A stretch of 64,000 nucleotides of DNA from Blastocatellia bacterium (GTDB lineage Bacteria; Acidobacteriota; Blastocatellia; UBA7656): the NCBI GenBank assembly GCA_035275065.1, contig DATENM010000082.1, positions 33,692 to 97,691 on the forward strand. Reading direction: 5' to 3'. The stretch's first letter is position 1. Every line of letters begins with the position of its first letter. Positions 8,602 to 16,995 of the stretch are shown here, piece after piece. Below the pieces are notes generated by a model that was not told where the DNA came from, ran no database searches, and saw only the letters and a list, made by a program, of their open reading frames with translations. The translations under genes and the position numbers were made by a program.

Positions 8602-9129
8602 TTAGTGAACCCAAACTTGACCGCGCAGGTTGACGCTGACGGTTGCGGTCTTCGAGGCGCTCGTCAGCACAATATCAACTTGCGACGCGCCGATGGGCAG
8701 CTCGCCGCGCGAGGTGTAGGTAATGCCCTTGCCATTGGTTAACGTCACGCCGCCGTTGGTGACCGAGCCGCTCATCCCGCTCGGCAAGGTCTCGACATAA
8801 TAAGACTGTGACGGATCATTCGGGTCGCTGCTGTCGGGGGTGCCATCGGGCGCGCCCGCAGGCGAGAAGTCGTAGCCGTACTGGCCCGCCGAGGTGAAGG
8901 AGATGGTGACGTTCTTGTTTTTCGACATGGCCAGCGCCCGCCCGGCGGCCAGCCGCTCGGCCAGTCGCTCGGCGGTGTTGCGCAGGTTATAAGCGCGGAT
9001 CGAGTTAGCAACCACAGGGATGGTGAACCCGAGCACGACACCGATCATCATGAACACGACGGCCATCTCGATCAGCGTGCGACCGGCTTCGCTCTCGCGT
9101 CCCGGCATGGTCGTCTTTGCCTCTGACAT
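8602..9129 (-). CDS. FimT/GspH-like minor pilin (first triad)
   Basis: The product has 175 aa with the GspH/FimT layout: hydrophobic helix, then NTAERLAERLAAGRALAMSKN, then a beta domain ending in a VSVNLRGQVWVH tail. The prepilin site is EAG followed by RTLIEMAVVFMMIG. The mature protein would therefore start with Arg, not the usual Phe or Met, while Gly-1 and Glu5 are kept. CAGGAGAGG lies just before the ATG. It is the first gene of the pilin block. Confidence 0.82.
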   Translation of the reverse strand: MSEAKTTMPGRESEAGRTLIEMAVVFMMIGVVLGFTIPVVANSIRAYNLRNTAERLAERLAAGRALAMSKNKNVTISFTSAGQYGYDFSPAGAPDGTPDSSDPNDPSQSYYVETLPSGMSGSVTNGGVTLTNGKGITYTSRGELPIGASQVDIVLTSASKTATVSVNLRGQVWVH

Positions 9130-9266
9130 ATCCTCTCCTGTTCAGCCGGGATCGGGGAGAGGGCGTCCCCATCACTGTAGGCCGGCCTGCTGATTCTCCA
9201 ACACCACACGCGAGCCACGTCGCGACCTGAAAATGCTCATTCGCCTGGCTACGGTGCCCCTCTGAA

Positions 9267-9283
9267 GGCAACAGGCATACCAA
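9267..9283 (-). promoter_or_regulatory. Possible sigma-54 promoter of first pilin set
   Basis: The minus strand reads TTGGTATGCCTGTTGCC. GG and GC are spaced by 10 nt and TTGC is intact, but the -24 element is TGGTAT and not TGGCAC. It lies about 140 nt before the first FimT-like gene. It is weaker than the site at 7371. Confidence 0.35.
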
Positions 9284-9545
9284 TGCGGGGGATGCGAGCG
9301 GGCCAGAGTTGAGCCGAGGCAAGGCGAGCGCCGTCACTTGCAGCAGCGCGCCGATGAGCTGGCCTGAACGGGTAGGCAAGGCATGTGGGGCTGGCTGTTT
9401 AAGACAATTTAATGGCTGTTCCGGCTAGCTCACTAAGGTTGTGGTTGCGGGCCGGACGGACAGTTTTTTGGAAGGAGTGTCACACAAAAACACAAGGCCG
9501 GAACGAAAAGTCACAACCGACTGGTGCGGCAAGGGCGGCCCAAGA
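9284..9545. other. Intergenic, no gene seen
   Basis: Apart from the possible promoter next to it, I find no coding frame, repeat or terminator in this stretch between the pilin block and the next leftward gene. Confidence 0.4.
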
Positions 9546-10103
9546 CTAATGAAAAATGTCCTTGCAGTCGCCGCCGCCGATGCGATCCTGAATGCAGCGC
9601 AGCATCATGTCTTCGAGCTCGCCGCGTGACGCCAGTTGCACCCACTCCTGGCCGGCGGCGCCATCCGTGAGGCCGTCGAAGCGGGCATAAGCGCCGACCT
9701 GCGCCGTGCGCGGCGTCGCCGGCGTCACCTGAAAGCGCAGCACATAACGGCCGCGGCTCCAGTTGCGCACGTCGCGGATTGAAAGCTCTGAGAAGTGTTG
9801 CAGCTGGCTCTTGGCGGGAATGCCTTTGATAAAGATCACCGGCTTGCTAATCAGCGTGCATTCGCCGGTCGTGGCGTTGCAGTCTTCTTTGTCGAGGGGA
9901 ATCTCGCGGGTTTCGAGCATCTGCTTGATGACCGTCACCGCTTCGTCGCGGGTGGCGCTCATCACCGAAGGGTTCGGCAGCGGCTTGGCGGTCTTCGGCT
10001 TGCTGAACTCAATCTGCGCGGCGCAGGTCACGGCAAGAAACAAAGACGCCAGGGCAACCCGCAAAACCGGCGTCAGGCACTGTGCGAATGATCGCTTCAA
10101 CAT
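9546..10103 (-). CDS. Secreted hypothetical protein
   Basis: The 185-aa product has a signal peptide (MLKRSFAQCLTPVLRVALAS, then AVTCAAQ). The mature part contains two cysteines about 6 residues apart (DCNATTGEC) and two more near the C-terminus, so disulfides in the periplasm are possible. I do not recognise the family. The ATG at 10103 is preferred because AGAGGG stands about 10 nt before it; a GTG at 10112 overlaps that site. It is divergent from the DUF1573 gene. Confidence 0.7.
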   Translation of the reverse strand: MLKRSFAQCLTPVLRVALASLFLAVTCAAQIEFSKPKTAKPLPNPSVMSATRDEAVTVIKQMLETREIPLDKEDCNATTGECTLISKPVIFIKGIPAKSQLQHFSELSIRDVRNWSRGRYVLRFQVTPATPRTAQVGAYARFDGLTDGAAGQEWVQLASRGELEDMMLRCIQDRIGGGDCKDIFH

Positions 10104-10304
10104 GAATTTCACCCTCTGTTCAACGCTGAATGAACCTTAACAGCGCCCCCGGCTTTCTTCAAGCGAAGGCGCCGCTATGTAGGGAACCCCGCGCCGGCGA
10201 CTTCTTGCGCCGGTTTGCGGTTTGCGCCCAGGGGCGCTGTTGGATTAACCTTTTCTCTGGCCCGAAAGGAAAAAGCAGGCGCGGCTCAATCGGAACAGTT
10301 CAAG

Positions 10305-11057
10305 ATGTCAACAACGATTAAACGAATGCTCTTAGCGACGCTCGCCCTCTGCGGCATCGCGATGGCGGCACAGGCTCAGGAAGCGGCAGCGCCGCGCGCC
10401 ATCGTGCCGTTCACCTCTTACGCCTTCGGAGACGTCTACAAAGGCGAAACCGTCAGCAACCTCTTCGTCATTCGCAACGAAGGCAACGCCGACCTGTTGA
10501 TTAAGGATTTCGTCGGCACCTGCGGCTGTGAAGTCCTGTCGGTTGATCGGCTGATCGCGCCGGGCAAGGAAGGGCGGGCGCGCGTCGAAGTCAGCACCGC
10601 CTCGCAGCCCGGCGGCAAGTTCACTAAGTCAGCCATCCTGTATACCAATGACTTGCAGCACTCGACCATCAACCTGACGATCACAGCCAACGTGCTGACC
10701 AGCGGCAACGGCGGCCCGGTCAAGGGCATCGAGTTGCGCGCCGGCAAGCACGTCGGCCCGGTCTTCGTCGGTCCCGATATGGATTCGGGATTTATGGTCG
10801 CGCCCGGCAAGACCTCATCCGGCGAATTCGTCATCACCGTCGAGCGTGGCCCGCTCAACCTCCAGCGCATCGAAGGCGGTGGCAAAGTGGTCAACGCGCG
10901 GCTCGAAACCGTCGAGCCGGGCAAGCAGTATAAAGTGGTCTTCGAAAACCTGCCGACCCAGACCGAAGGCACTTTCAGTGAGCCGCTGCGCGTCGTCACC
11001 GACAACGCCGAGCTGCCGACCCTGCCGCTGACTGCCTATATTAAAGTGCGCCGCTAA
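10305..11057 (+). CDS. DUF1573-domain secreted protein
   Basis: The product has 250 aa with signal peptide MLLATLALCGIAMAAQAQ. Residues about 30-125 match DUF1573, an Ig-like beta-sandwich: a YAFGDVYKGETVSNLF start, the FVGTCGCEVLSVD motif with the conserved CGC, and a closing LTITANV strand. Such proteins are exported and abundant in Acidobacteriota and Bacteroidota, but the role is not known. The start is ATG 10305 with only a weak GGAAC ahead; the long upstream extension of the frame lacks a signal peptide and is rejected. It is convergent with the next gene across a palindromic repeat. Confidence 0.75.
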   Translation: MSTTIKRMLLATLALCGIAMAAQAQEAAAPRAIVPFTSYAFGDVYKGETVSNLFVIRNEGNADLLIKDFVGTCGCEVLSVDRLIAPGKEGRARVEVSTASQPGGKFTKSAILYTNDLQHSTINLTITANVLTSGNGGPVKGIELRAGKHVGPVFVGPDMDSGFMVAPGKTSSGEFVITVERGPLNLQRIEGGGKVVNARLETVEPGKQYKVVFENLPTQTEGTFSEPLRVVTDNAELPTLPLTAYIKVRR

Positions 11058-11071
11058 CCTGAAGCCGTTTT

Positions 11072-11164
11072 CGATTGAGTTTGCCATGTGGCGCAATCTG
11101 TTAGATTGCGCGAGCCAATGCGCAATCTAACAGATTGCGCCACACCCAATTGAATACCGCTCTA
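11072..11164. repeat. Palindromic intergenic repeat, copy A
   Basis: Two 25-nt arms (11087-11111 and 11120-11144) are perfectly complementary around an 8-nt loop. Each arm also contains its own smaller hairpin (GCGCAATCT/AGATTGCGC). The flanks CGATTG-GTTTGCC on the left and ATTGAA..CCGCTCTA on the right recur at copies C and D. The right end supplies the TAG stop of the leftward gene ending at 11162. It sits between convergent genes. Confidence 0.85.
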
Positions 11165-11842
11165 GCGCGTAATGCGGACGAGCATCTCTGTGCCGCGTTC
11201 GAGCTTCAATTCCTTGCTGCCCTGCACGGCCAGCGAGCCGGCGCCCCCCGCGCCGCCGACGATCAGACCGATGGCCGCGCCTTTGCCGCCGCCGGCAATG
11301 CCGCCAATGATCGCGCCCGCCACCGCGCCGATGCCGCCGCGCTTGATCGCCTGCTTGCCACGGCTGCCGGATTGCACGCGGCCTTCTTCGTCCACCTTGC
11401 TCGAATCCGAGTCGGCATCATAAATCCGCACCACCTGTCCGTGGAGCGCGCCGCCGCGCGCTTCGCGCAGGTCTATGGAATCGAAAGCCAGGGTCATGGT
11501 CGTGCGCCCCTGGACGGTGCCACTCTTGCGAATGCTGCGGATGTGGCCGCGCAGCGTTGCTCCCTCATAGCGCGAGGGGTTGACGACCGCCGCCGTGAAG
11601 CGGTCGCCGACGCGCGAGTCTTTGCTCGACAGGTCGTCGTTGAGCCGGACGCGCAGGTTGGTGCCGATGGGAACAACCGGCGCGGCGCGCGGCGCGCGCC
11701 GCCGCGCGGCTGGCCGCCGAACGACTGGCCGCTGCGGCTCAAGCTGCACCGTTGTTGCTCCCGTGGTGAATGACGGCAGGCTGCTCATCAGCATCGCCGC
11801 CGCCAGTGAAAGTAATATCAACCTCAAAGAAACCCTCTTCAT
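11162..11842 (-). CDS. Secreted protein with C-terminal glycine-zipper
   Basis: The 226-aa product has a signal peptide (MKRVSLRLILLSLAAAMLM). After a proline/arginine-rich linker, residues 55-140 form a predicted beta domain (IGTNLRVRLNDDLSSKDSRV). Residues 165-200 are a glycine-zipper membrane-like stretch (GAVAGAIIGGIAGGGKGAAI), followed by a short beta end. I do not recognise a named family; related glycine-zipper envelope proteins associate with membranes. GGAGGG precedes the ATG. Its stop codon lies inside palindromic repeat A. Confidence 0.7.
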   Translation of the reverse strand: MKRVSLRLILLSLAAAMLMSSLPSFTTGATTVQLEPQRPVVRRPAARRRAPRAAPVVPIGTNLRVRLNDDLSSKDSRVGDRFTAAVVNPSRYEGATLRGHIRSIRKSGTVQGRTTMTLAFDSIDLREARGGALHGQVVRIYDADSDSSKVDEEGRVQSGSRGKQAIKRGGIGAVAGAIIGGIAGGGKGAAIGLIVGGAGGAGSLAVQGSKELKLERGTEMLVRITR

Positions 11843-11957
11843 CGTTTCCCTCCTTAAGGACGAACTGCTGATAGAAAACCGGGAGTCCGATCAGTGATGC
11901 CGTGTTCTAATCATAAACGACAACCGGTAAGGGTGGCAAAAGCAGGCGGCGGCTGGC

Positions 11958-11963
11958 TATAAT
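11958..11963 (+). promoter_or_regulatory. -10 box of the subtilase gene
   Basis: This is an exact TATAAT, 36 nt before the start codon at 12000. No good -35 is visible at the right distance. Confidence 0.45.
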
Positions 11964-11999
11964 CGTTTGCCGCTCATGATTCGCTAAGAGCGAGCGGCA

Positions 12000-14606
12000 A
12001 TGGCTCCGATGCGCTTATCAATTTTCCAACGACTGGCGTTTATGCTGCTGGCCTGTGCCGGCGTGATGATCTTTCCTTGCCTGCTGCGATTGCCGGCGCG
12101 CGCCGACCTGACCACACGGCCCGGCGATCAAACGGCTCCGCGTGATGCCGGCATGATCCGTCTGCGGCGCGGCGCTATCGATACGCGGGCGCGGCGCGAC
12201 CTCGACACCTCGGCGCAAGATGGTCAGGCACCGCGCGCCGCGCTCAGTGGACAGAGTCACGCCGCCGCCGAGTTGCGCCTGGTGCAATTCGCCGGGCCGA
12301 TCAAAGGCCGATGGATCGATCAATTGACCGCCGCCGGCGCCGAAGTCGTCGGCTATGTGCCGGACTACGCTTACCTGATACGCGCCACGCCGACGGCGCT
12401 GGCTCGCGTCGCTTTGCTCGATGCCGGCGAGATGGCCGACGATGCGCGCCCCTTGCGCTTTATGGGACGGCTCGCGGCCTTGCATAAGCTCGACCCGGCC
12501 CTTAGCGACGGGATGCTTGCGGGCCTGGGCGACCTCGGCATTAATGTCGAGATCGAGTTGCTCGATGGCGCGGATGTTGAACAGACGATTGCCGGCATCA
12601 TCAGCAGAGCGACCGCCGTCGTCAGTGCGCCGCGCCGTTTCCTCAAGTTCGTTGTGCTGACGGTCAACCTTCCCGCCGTCCAGTTGCTCGACGTCGCGGA
12701 ATCGAGCTGCGTCCTTTTCATCAATCCGGCGGCACCGTTCAGAACCCATGACGAGCGCAGCGCGCAAATCATTGCCGGCAATCTGACCGGCGACGGCGCG
12801 CAACCCGCGGCGCCGGGCTATATGAGCTGGCTGGCGGCGAAGGGCTTAAACACGCCGCCCGATTTTGCCATTGACGTGTGCGACACGGGCCTCGATAGCG
12901 GCTCGACCACAGACCTGTCGGTGCATCCTGACTTCCGCGACGCCGATGGGCACAGCCGCGTCGTCTATAGCTTCAACTATGGCAACGACGGATTGAGCGA
13001 CGACCGCCGTGGCCACGGCACACTGGTCGCTTCGGTGGTTGGCGGGCTGGGAGCGAGCGACCGCGAAGACGCCAACGGCTACATGCTCGGCACAGGCGTT
13101 GACCCGATGGCGCGCATCGGCGCGTCGCGCATCTTCAATACGACAGGCAGCGTCTGGGCGCGCTTGAGCTTCACGACCGTAGCCGCCGCCGCCTATGGGG
13201 CCGGGGCGCGCTTATCAAATAATAGCTGGGGGAACGGCGGCAACGCTTACGATCCGACGGCGCAGGAGTACGACGCGCTGGTGCGCGACGCGCAGCCGCA
13301 GACGCCCGGCAATCAAGAGATGCTCTTTGTCTTCGCGGCGGGCAATGACGGCGCGGGCGGTCACATCAGCTCGCCGGGGACGGCGAAAAACGTCATCACG
13401 GTCGCCGCCAGCGAAAACTATAGGCCCGAAGGCACAGATTCCTGCAATCTGGATGGGCAAGGCGCAATCGGCCCTGACGGCGCTGATAACGCCCTCGACA
13501 TCCTGCGCTATTCGTCGGGCGGGCCGACGGCTGACGGGCGCATGAAGCCTGACATCGCGGCGCCCGGCACCCATGTTTATGGCGCGGCATCGCGCGCCGC
13601 GATGTTCAATGGCGTCGGCTTATGTCCCGGCGTGCCGCTCTATCAACCGCCCGGCCAGCAGTTTTATACGTGGTCGTCGGGCACGAGCCTGTCGGCACCG
13701 CACGTCACGGGCGCGGCCTCGTTGGTTAGAAGGTATTTCACGTCACACAACTTGCTGGGCACAGGCCGCGCGCCGTCGCCGGCGATGACGAAAGCCTTTC
13801 TCATCAACTCGGCGACTTACATGACGGGCGCGAACGCCGGCGGCAACCTGCCTGCCGAGCGTCAGGGCTATGGCCTCTTGAATCTGGCGCGCGCCACCGA
13901 CGCGACCGCGCGCAAGTACATAGATCAGACGGTGCTGTTTAGCGATAGCGGGCAGGGTTACGAGATCAATGGCTCGCTCGCCGACCGCTCGCAGCCGCTG
14001 CGCGTGACGCTCGCGTGGACGGACGCCGTTGGCGCGCTTGCCGGCCCGGCGTTGGTCAACGACCTCGACCTGGAAGTTCGTATCGGTGACACCCTGGTCT
14101 TTCGCGGCAATCATTTTGAAGGGGCGCTGACAACCGAAGGCGGCGACGCGGATCGCACCAACAACGTCGAGTCGGTGATTATCCCGGCGAGCGCGATCCC
14201 CGAAGGCGCTGCCGGAAATTTCCGCATCGTGGTGCGCGCCGCCAACATTGCCGGCGACGGCGTGCCGGGCAATCAGACCCTGCTCGACCAGGATTTCGCG
14301 CTGGTCGTCGCCAACCTGGCCGCGCCGCTGGTGGTTGATCCGCCGCCGATGAAAAAAGTCCCGGCCATCACCGGCGTCACTTATGTGAAGAAGACGATCA
14401 CCATCACGGGCCGCGACTTCACGGCGGCGGCCAAGGTCGAGATCAACGGCAAGCTGATCGATCAGTCCTTTGAGTTCAATGCGGCGACGAATTCGTTGGG
14501 GCTGAAGCTGAAGGCGAAGAAGTTGAACCTGATCGGAGATGCGGACAACAAGATCGTGCTGATTGAAAACGGCGAGCGCTCGCCACCATTCACCTTCCAC
14601 TGGTAG
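12000..14606 (+). CDS. Subtilisin-like serine protease (S8), secreted
   Basis: The product has 868 aa. An N-terminal signal peptide (ending PARA) and a pro-region of about 240 residues precede the S8 domain. The triad is Asp295 (VCDTGLD), His339 (RGHGTLVAS) and Ser563 (SSGTSLSAPHV), with the oxyanion Asn in AAGNDG. After the catalytic domain, residues about 640-760 form a beta-sandwich typical of S8 peptidases with a C-terminal P-like domain (LRVTLAWTDAVGA...LVNDLDLEV). The last 85 residues look like an IPT/TIG Ig-like domain (PAITGVTYVKKTITITGRDF). It is probably an extracellular protease. The start may also be the ATG at 12009. It is convergent, 6 nt apart, with the next gene. Confidence 0.9.
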   Translation: MAPMRLSIFQRLAFMLLACAGVMIFPCLLRLPARADLTTRPGDQTAPRDAGMIRLRRGAIDTRARRDLDTSAQDGQAPRAALSGQSHAAAELRLVQFAGPIKGRWIDQLTAAGAEVVGYVPDYAYLIRATPTALARVALLDAGEMADDARPLRFMGRLAALHKLDPALSDGMLAGLGDLGINVEIELLDGADVEQTIAGIISRATAVVSAPRRFLKFVVLTVNLPAVQLLDVAESSCVLFINPAAPFRTHDERSAQIIAGNLTGDGAQPAAPGYMSWLAAKGLNTPPDFAIDVCDTGLDSGSTTDLSVHPDFRDADGHSRVVYSFNYGNDGLSDDRRGHGTLVASVVGGLGASDREDANGYMLGTGVDPMARIGASRIFNTTGSVWARLSFTTVAAAAYGAGARLSNNSWGNGGNAYDPTAQEYDALVRDAQPQTPGNQEMLFVFAAGNDGAGGHISSPGTAKNVITVAASENYRPEGTDSCNLDGQGAIGPDGADNALDILRYSSGGPTADGRMKPDIAAPGTHVYGAASRAAMFNGVGLCPGVPLYQPPGQQFYTWSSGTSLSAPHVTGAASLVRRYFTSHNLLGTGRAPSPAMTKAFLINSATYMTGANAGGNLPAERQGYGLLNLARATDATARKYIDQTVLFSDSGQGYEINGSLADRSQPLRVTLAWTDAVGALAGPALVNDLDLEVRIGDTLVFRGNHFEGALTTEGGDADRTNNVESVIIPASAIPEGAAGNFRIVVRAANIAGDGVPGNQTLLDQDFALVVANLAAPLVVDPPPMKKVPAITGVTYVKKTITITGRDFTAAAKVEINGKLIDQSFEFNAATNSLGLKLKAKKLNLIGDADNKIVLIENGERSPPFTFHW

Positions 14607-14612
14607 CCGCGG

Positions 14613-14840
14613 CTATGATGGTTGTTCAGGATCACCATCGGCTTGAATCCTCGGTTCTATTAACCTGTCCATTCGCTCTCTTAACTCTGGCCAGCTTGGC
14701 AGGTTTGGAGAAGGCGGTAGCCGCTCCCCCGATGCCAGTGCCGCTTTGAACTTATCCAGGTTGCGCGCGACCTCAGCCATTTGCTCAAGGCTCCGCTCCG
14801 CCTCGCGAATCATCTCTTCAATGCTCGTTTCATCTGGCAT
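14613..14840 (-). CDS. Small protein coupled to hicBA
   Basis: The 75-aa product is acidic and helical with a probable coiled coil (IREAERSLEQMAEVARNLDK) and a Pro-rich second half. I do not recognise a family. Its ATG begins one nucleotide after the hicA stop, so it is translated from the same message. That position suggests a third component of the toxin-antitoxin unit, or simply a passenger. Confidence 0.6.
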   Translation of the reverse strand: MPDETSIEEMIREAERSLEQMAEVARNLDKFKAALASGERLPPSPNLPSWPELRERMDRLIEPRIQADGDPEQPS

Positions 14841-14841
14841 C

Positions 14842-15057
14842 TTATAGTCTCTCGAACTCTGCTTGGGTCAGTCCGGCCTGTCGAATGATACTGCGCAGCG
14901 TACCGGCTGCAACCGTTTGATGGCATGGAACGATTGCTGTAAGCGTGCCGGCGCTCGTTGTCTTTGCGAACTTAATGTGGCTACCTTTCCGCCCAGCCTC
15001 GACGAATCCGGCGGCCTCTAGCTTTCTTTTCACTTCCCGGTAGAGAAGCGGCTTCAT
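14842..15057 (-). CDS. hicA: HicA-family toxin (mRNA interferase)
   Basis: The 71-aa product has the HicA double-stranded-RNA-binding-like fold: KPLLYREVKRKLEAAGF, then the catalytic-histidine motif GSHIKF, and the C-terminal GTLRSIIRQAGLTQAEF. HicA toxins cleave mRNA and are neutralised by HicB. The length is typical. The ATG overlaps the hicB stop by 4 nt (ATGA), so the order here is antitoxin then toxin, the reverse of the most studied hicAB operons but common. Confidence 0.85.
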   Translation of the reverse strand: MKPLLYREVKRKLEAAGFVEAGRKGSHIKFAKTTSAGTLTAIVPCHQTVAAGTLRSIIRQAGLTQAEFERL

Positions 15058-15260
15058 GCCGCATCTACCTCAATTTCAAGCGTGCCGATCTGTGGCAGGG
15101 TAGTGGCGACGGGCGGCTCAAAGTGAAGCTCCAGGGCTTCGCGCAAATTGGCGACTGCCTCAGCAGGAGATTCGCCCTGACTTGCAACGTCAACTTCGAG
15201 GCATTGAGCAATGAATAGGTCGTTTTCCTGGGTGATCGTATAGGTAAGTGCTCGTTTCAT
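15054..15260 (-). CDS. hicB: HicB-family antitoxin
   Basis: The 68-aa product matches the short HicB core: YTITQENDLFIAQCLEVDVASQGESPAEAVANLREALELHF is the partial RNase-H-like fold with the aligned EALELHF helix. It lacks the C-terminal helix-turn-helix or ribbon-helix-helix of longer HicB proteins, so autoregulation by direct DNA binding is doubtful. It binds and inactivates the HicA encoded 4 nt into its own end. Confidence 0.85.
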   Translation of the reverse strand: MKRALTYTITQENDLFIAQCLEVDVASQGESPAEAVANLREALELHFEPPVATTLPQIGTLEIEVDAA

Positions 15261-15311
15261 TCCGCTCTACCTTTCCTCACGGGCTATGTCTATGGAATAA
15301 GCCCGCAAAAA

Positions 15312-15500
15312 CTACCACAGCCTATCACCTTCTTCACCTGGAAAGCGGTAAGGCGTTTCATCGTTTAACAGTCGTATCTCAGTGACAATTGATCCAGCGT
15401 CATTCCGCGTCCGCGTCACCGCAGTGACATATACCAGGTTAATCACAATATCCTCGCTACGGATAAATCTGACATTATCTTCCAGTGAAGGAGATTTCAT
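15312..15500 (-). CDS. Small hypothetical protein, 62 aa
   Basis: The product is beta-rich (INLVYVTAVTRTRNDAG, then IRLLNDETPYRF). It has an AAGGAAAA ribosome binding site ahead of the ATG. I do not recognise it. It lies between the response regulator (stop at 15524) and hicB on the same strand, 51 nt before hicB, and could be part of either unit. Confidence 0.5.
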   Translation of the reverse strand: MKSPSLEDNVRFIRSEDIVINLVYVTAVTRTRNDAGSIVTEIRLLNDETPYRFPGEEGDRLW

Positions 15501-15523
15501 TTGTTAGGTTTTCCTTTCTTGCC

Positions 15524-16924
15524 TCAAAGCCGAATATTGTAATAGCGAATCTTGCTGTTGAGCGTCGTCGTGTTCATGCCCAGGAGCTTGGCGGCGCGCG
15601 ACTGATGGCCGCCGGTGATTTCCAGAGCGCGGCGGATAAGCTCGACTTGAAAGCGGTTCACTTCGTCATAAAACGAGATGCCGCGCGACAGATCGATCTG
15701 CGTCGCGAGCCGCTGGCCGCCGGTCTGCGCCGCGCTCCTTTGCGGATTCAATATCTCTTCGCGCAAATCCTCGCGCTTCAGCTCGCCGGCGCGGGCGATG
15801 ATGATGGCGCGCTCGATGACGTTCTCCAGTTCGCGGACGTTGCCGGGCCAGGTGTGGGCTTCGAGCGCCGACAGCACGTCGGGGCTGAGATGGTCGGTGA
15901 TCTCGCGGTTGTTTTCGCTAGCGTACTTGCGGATGAAATGCTGCGCCAGCGGCAGGATGTCTTCGCGGCGCTCCCTGAGCGGCGGCAGGTTGATCGAGAT
16001 GACATTCAAACGGTAGAAGAGGTCTTCGCGGAACGAGCCTTCGTCAACCGCCTGCCGCAGGTCAACGTTGGTGGCGGCGATGATGCGCACGTCCACCTGG
16101 CGACGCGTCGTGTCACCGAGCGGCGTGAAATCACGTTCCTGAATGACGCGCAGCAGCTTGGCCTGCGTCTCCATCGAAATCGTGCCGATCTCGTCGAGAA
16201 AGATCGAGCCGCCGTCAGCCACTTCAAAGTAACCCTTTTTGGCGGCGATGGCGCCGGTAAAAGCGCCGCGGGTGTGGCCGAATAACTCGGATTCGAGCAG
16301 CTCGCTCGGCAGGTTGGCCGAATTCACGGTAACGAATGGCTTGTCGGCGCGCTGACTCATGTTGTGAATGGCGCGGGCGATCAGCTCTTTGCCGGTGCCG
16401 GATTCGCCGGTGACCAGGACGGTCGTGCGCGCCGGCGCGACCTGCTCGACAAAGGCGAGGATTTCCATCATCTTGTCGCTGCGGGCGACGATCTCGCGCT
16501 GCTCGGTGCTGCGCTTGAGCGCCTGCTTCAAGGTGCGGCGCTCTTCGTCTTTGCGTCGGCGGCGCAGGCCGCCGGCGACGAGCCGCAGGATTTCGCGATT
16601 GTCGAAAGGCTTGGGGATGACCGTGAAAGCGCCGCGCTGCATCGCCGCGATGGCGGTATCAAAGGTCGCGTAGGCCGTGATCATGGCGATGACGGTTTCG
16701 GGGTCGAGCTTCAACAACTCTTCGAGCGTGCGCAAGCCGCCGATGCCGGGCATCGATACGTCGAGCAGGACGAGATCAAAGGCGCGCTGCTGAAACTTGT
16801 CCAGTCCCTCTTCGCCGTTGCGCGCCAGCTCGACTTCGTAGCCTTCGGCGGTCAGCAAGCTATCAAGAACGTCGCGCATGACTTCTTCGTCATCAACGAC
16901 GAGAATACTTCCTTTTTTTGCCAT
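15524..16924 (-). CDS. Sigma-54-dependent response regulator (NtrC/PilR class)
   Basis: The product has 466 aa. The receiver domain (1-120) has acidic pocket DD at 11-12, phospho-acceptor Asp55 (LVLLDVSMPG) and the Lys in PKPF. The AAA+ domain (about 145-385) shows Walker A GESGTGKE, the sigma-54-contact loop GAFTGA, Walker B IFLDEIG and an Arg finger region. The C-terminal Fis-type helix-turn-helix (GGHQSRAAKLLGMNTTTLNS) binds upstream activating sites. It drives open-complex formation at RpoN promoters when phosphorylated. I use ATG 16924; a TTG at 16942 also lies in frame. It follows the kinase gene by 71 nt in the same direction. The minor-pilin sigma-54 promoter in this window is the obvious candidate target. 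Confidence 0.93.
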   Translation of the reverse strand: MAKKGSILVVDDEEVMRDVLDSLLTAEGYEVELARNGEEGLDKFQQRAFDLVLLDVSMPGIGGLRTLEELLKLDPETVIAMITAYATFDTAIAAMQRGAFTVIPKPFDNREILRLVAGGLRRRRKDEERRTLKQALKRSTEQREIVARSDKMMEILAFVEQVAPARTTVLVTGESGTGKELIARAIHNMSQRADKPFVTVNSANLPSELLESELFGHTRGAFTGAIAAKKGYFEVADGGSIFLDEIGTISMETQAKLLRVIQERDFTPLGDTTRRQVDVRIIAATNVDLRQAVDEGSFREDLFYRLNVISINLPPLRERREDILPLAQHFIRKYASENNREITDHLSPDVLSALEAHTWPGNVRELENVIERAIIIARAGELKREDLREEILNPQRSAAQTGGQRLATQIDLSRGISFYDEVNRFQVELIRRALEITGGHQSRAAKLLGMNTTTLNSKIRYYNIRL

Positions 16925-16995
16925 AGAAGAAAATGTTACCAACTTGCCGCCCGCGTCTGCCAGTAAATTGAATCGGCGGCTATAGAGGGGGATGC

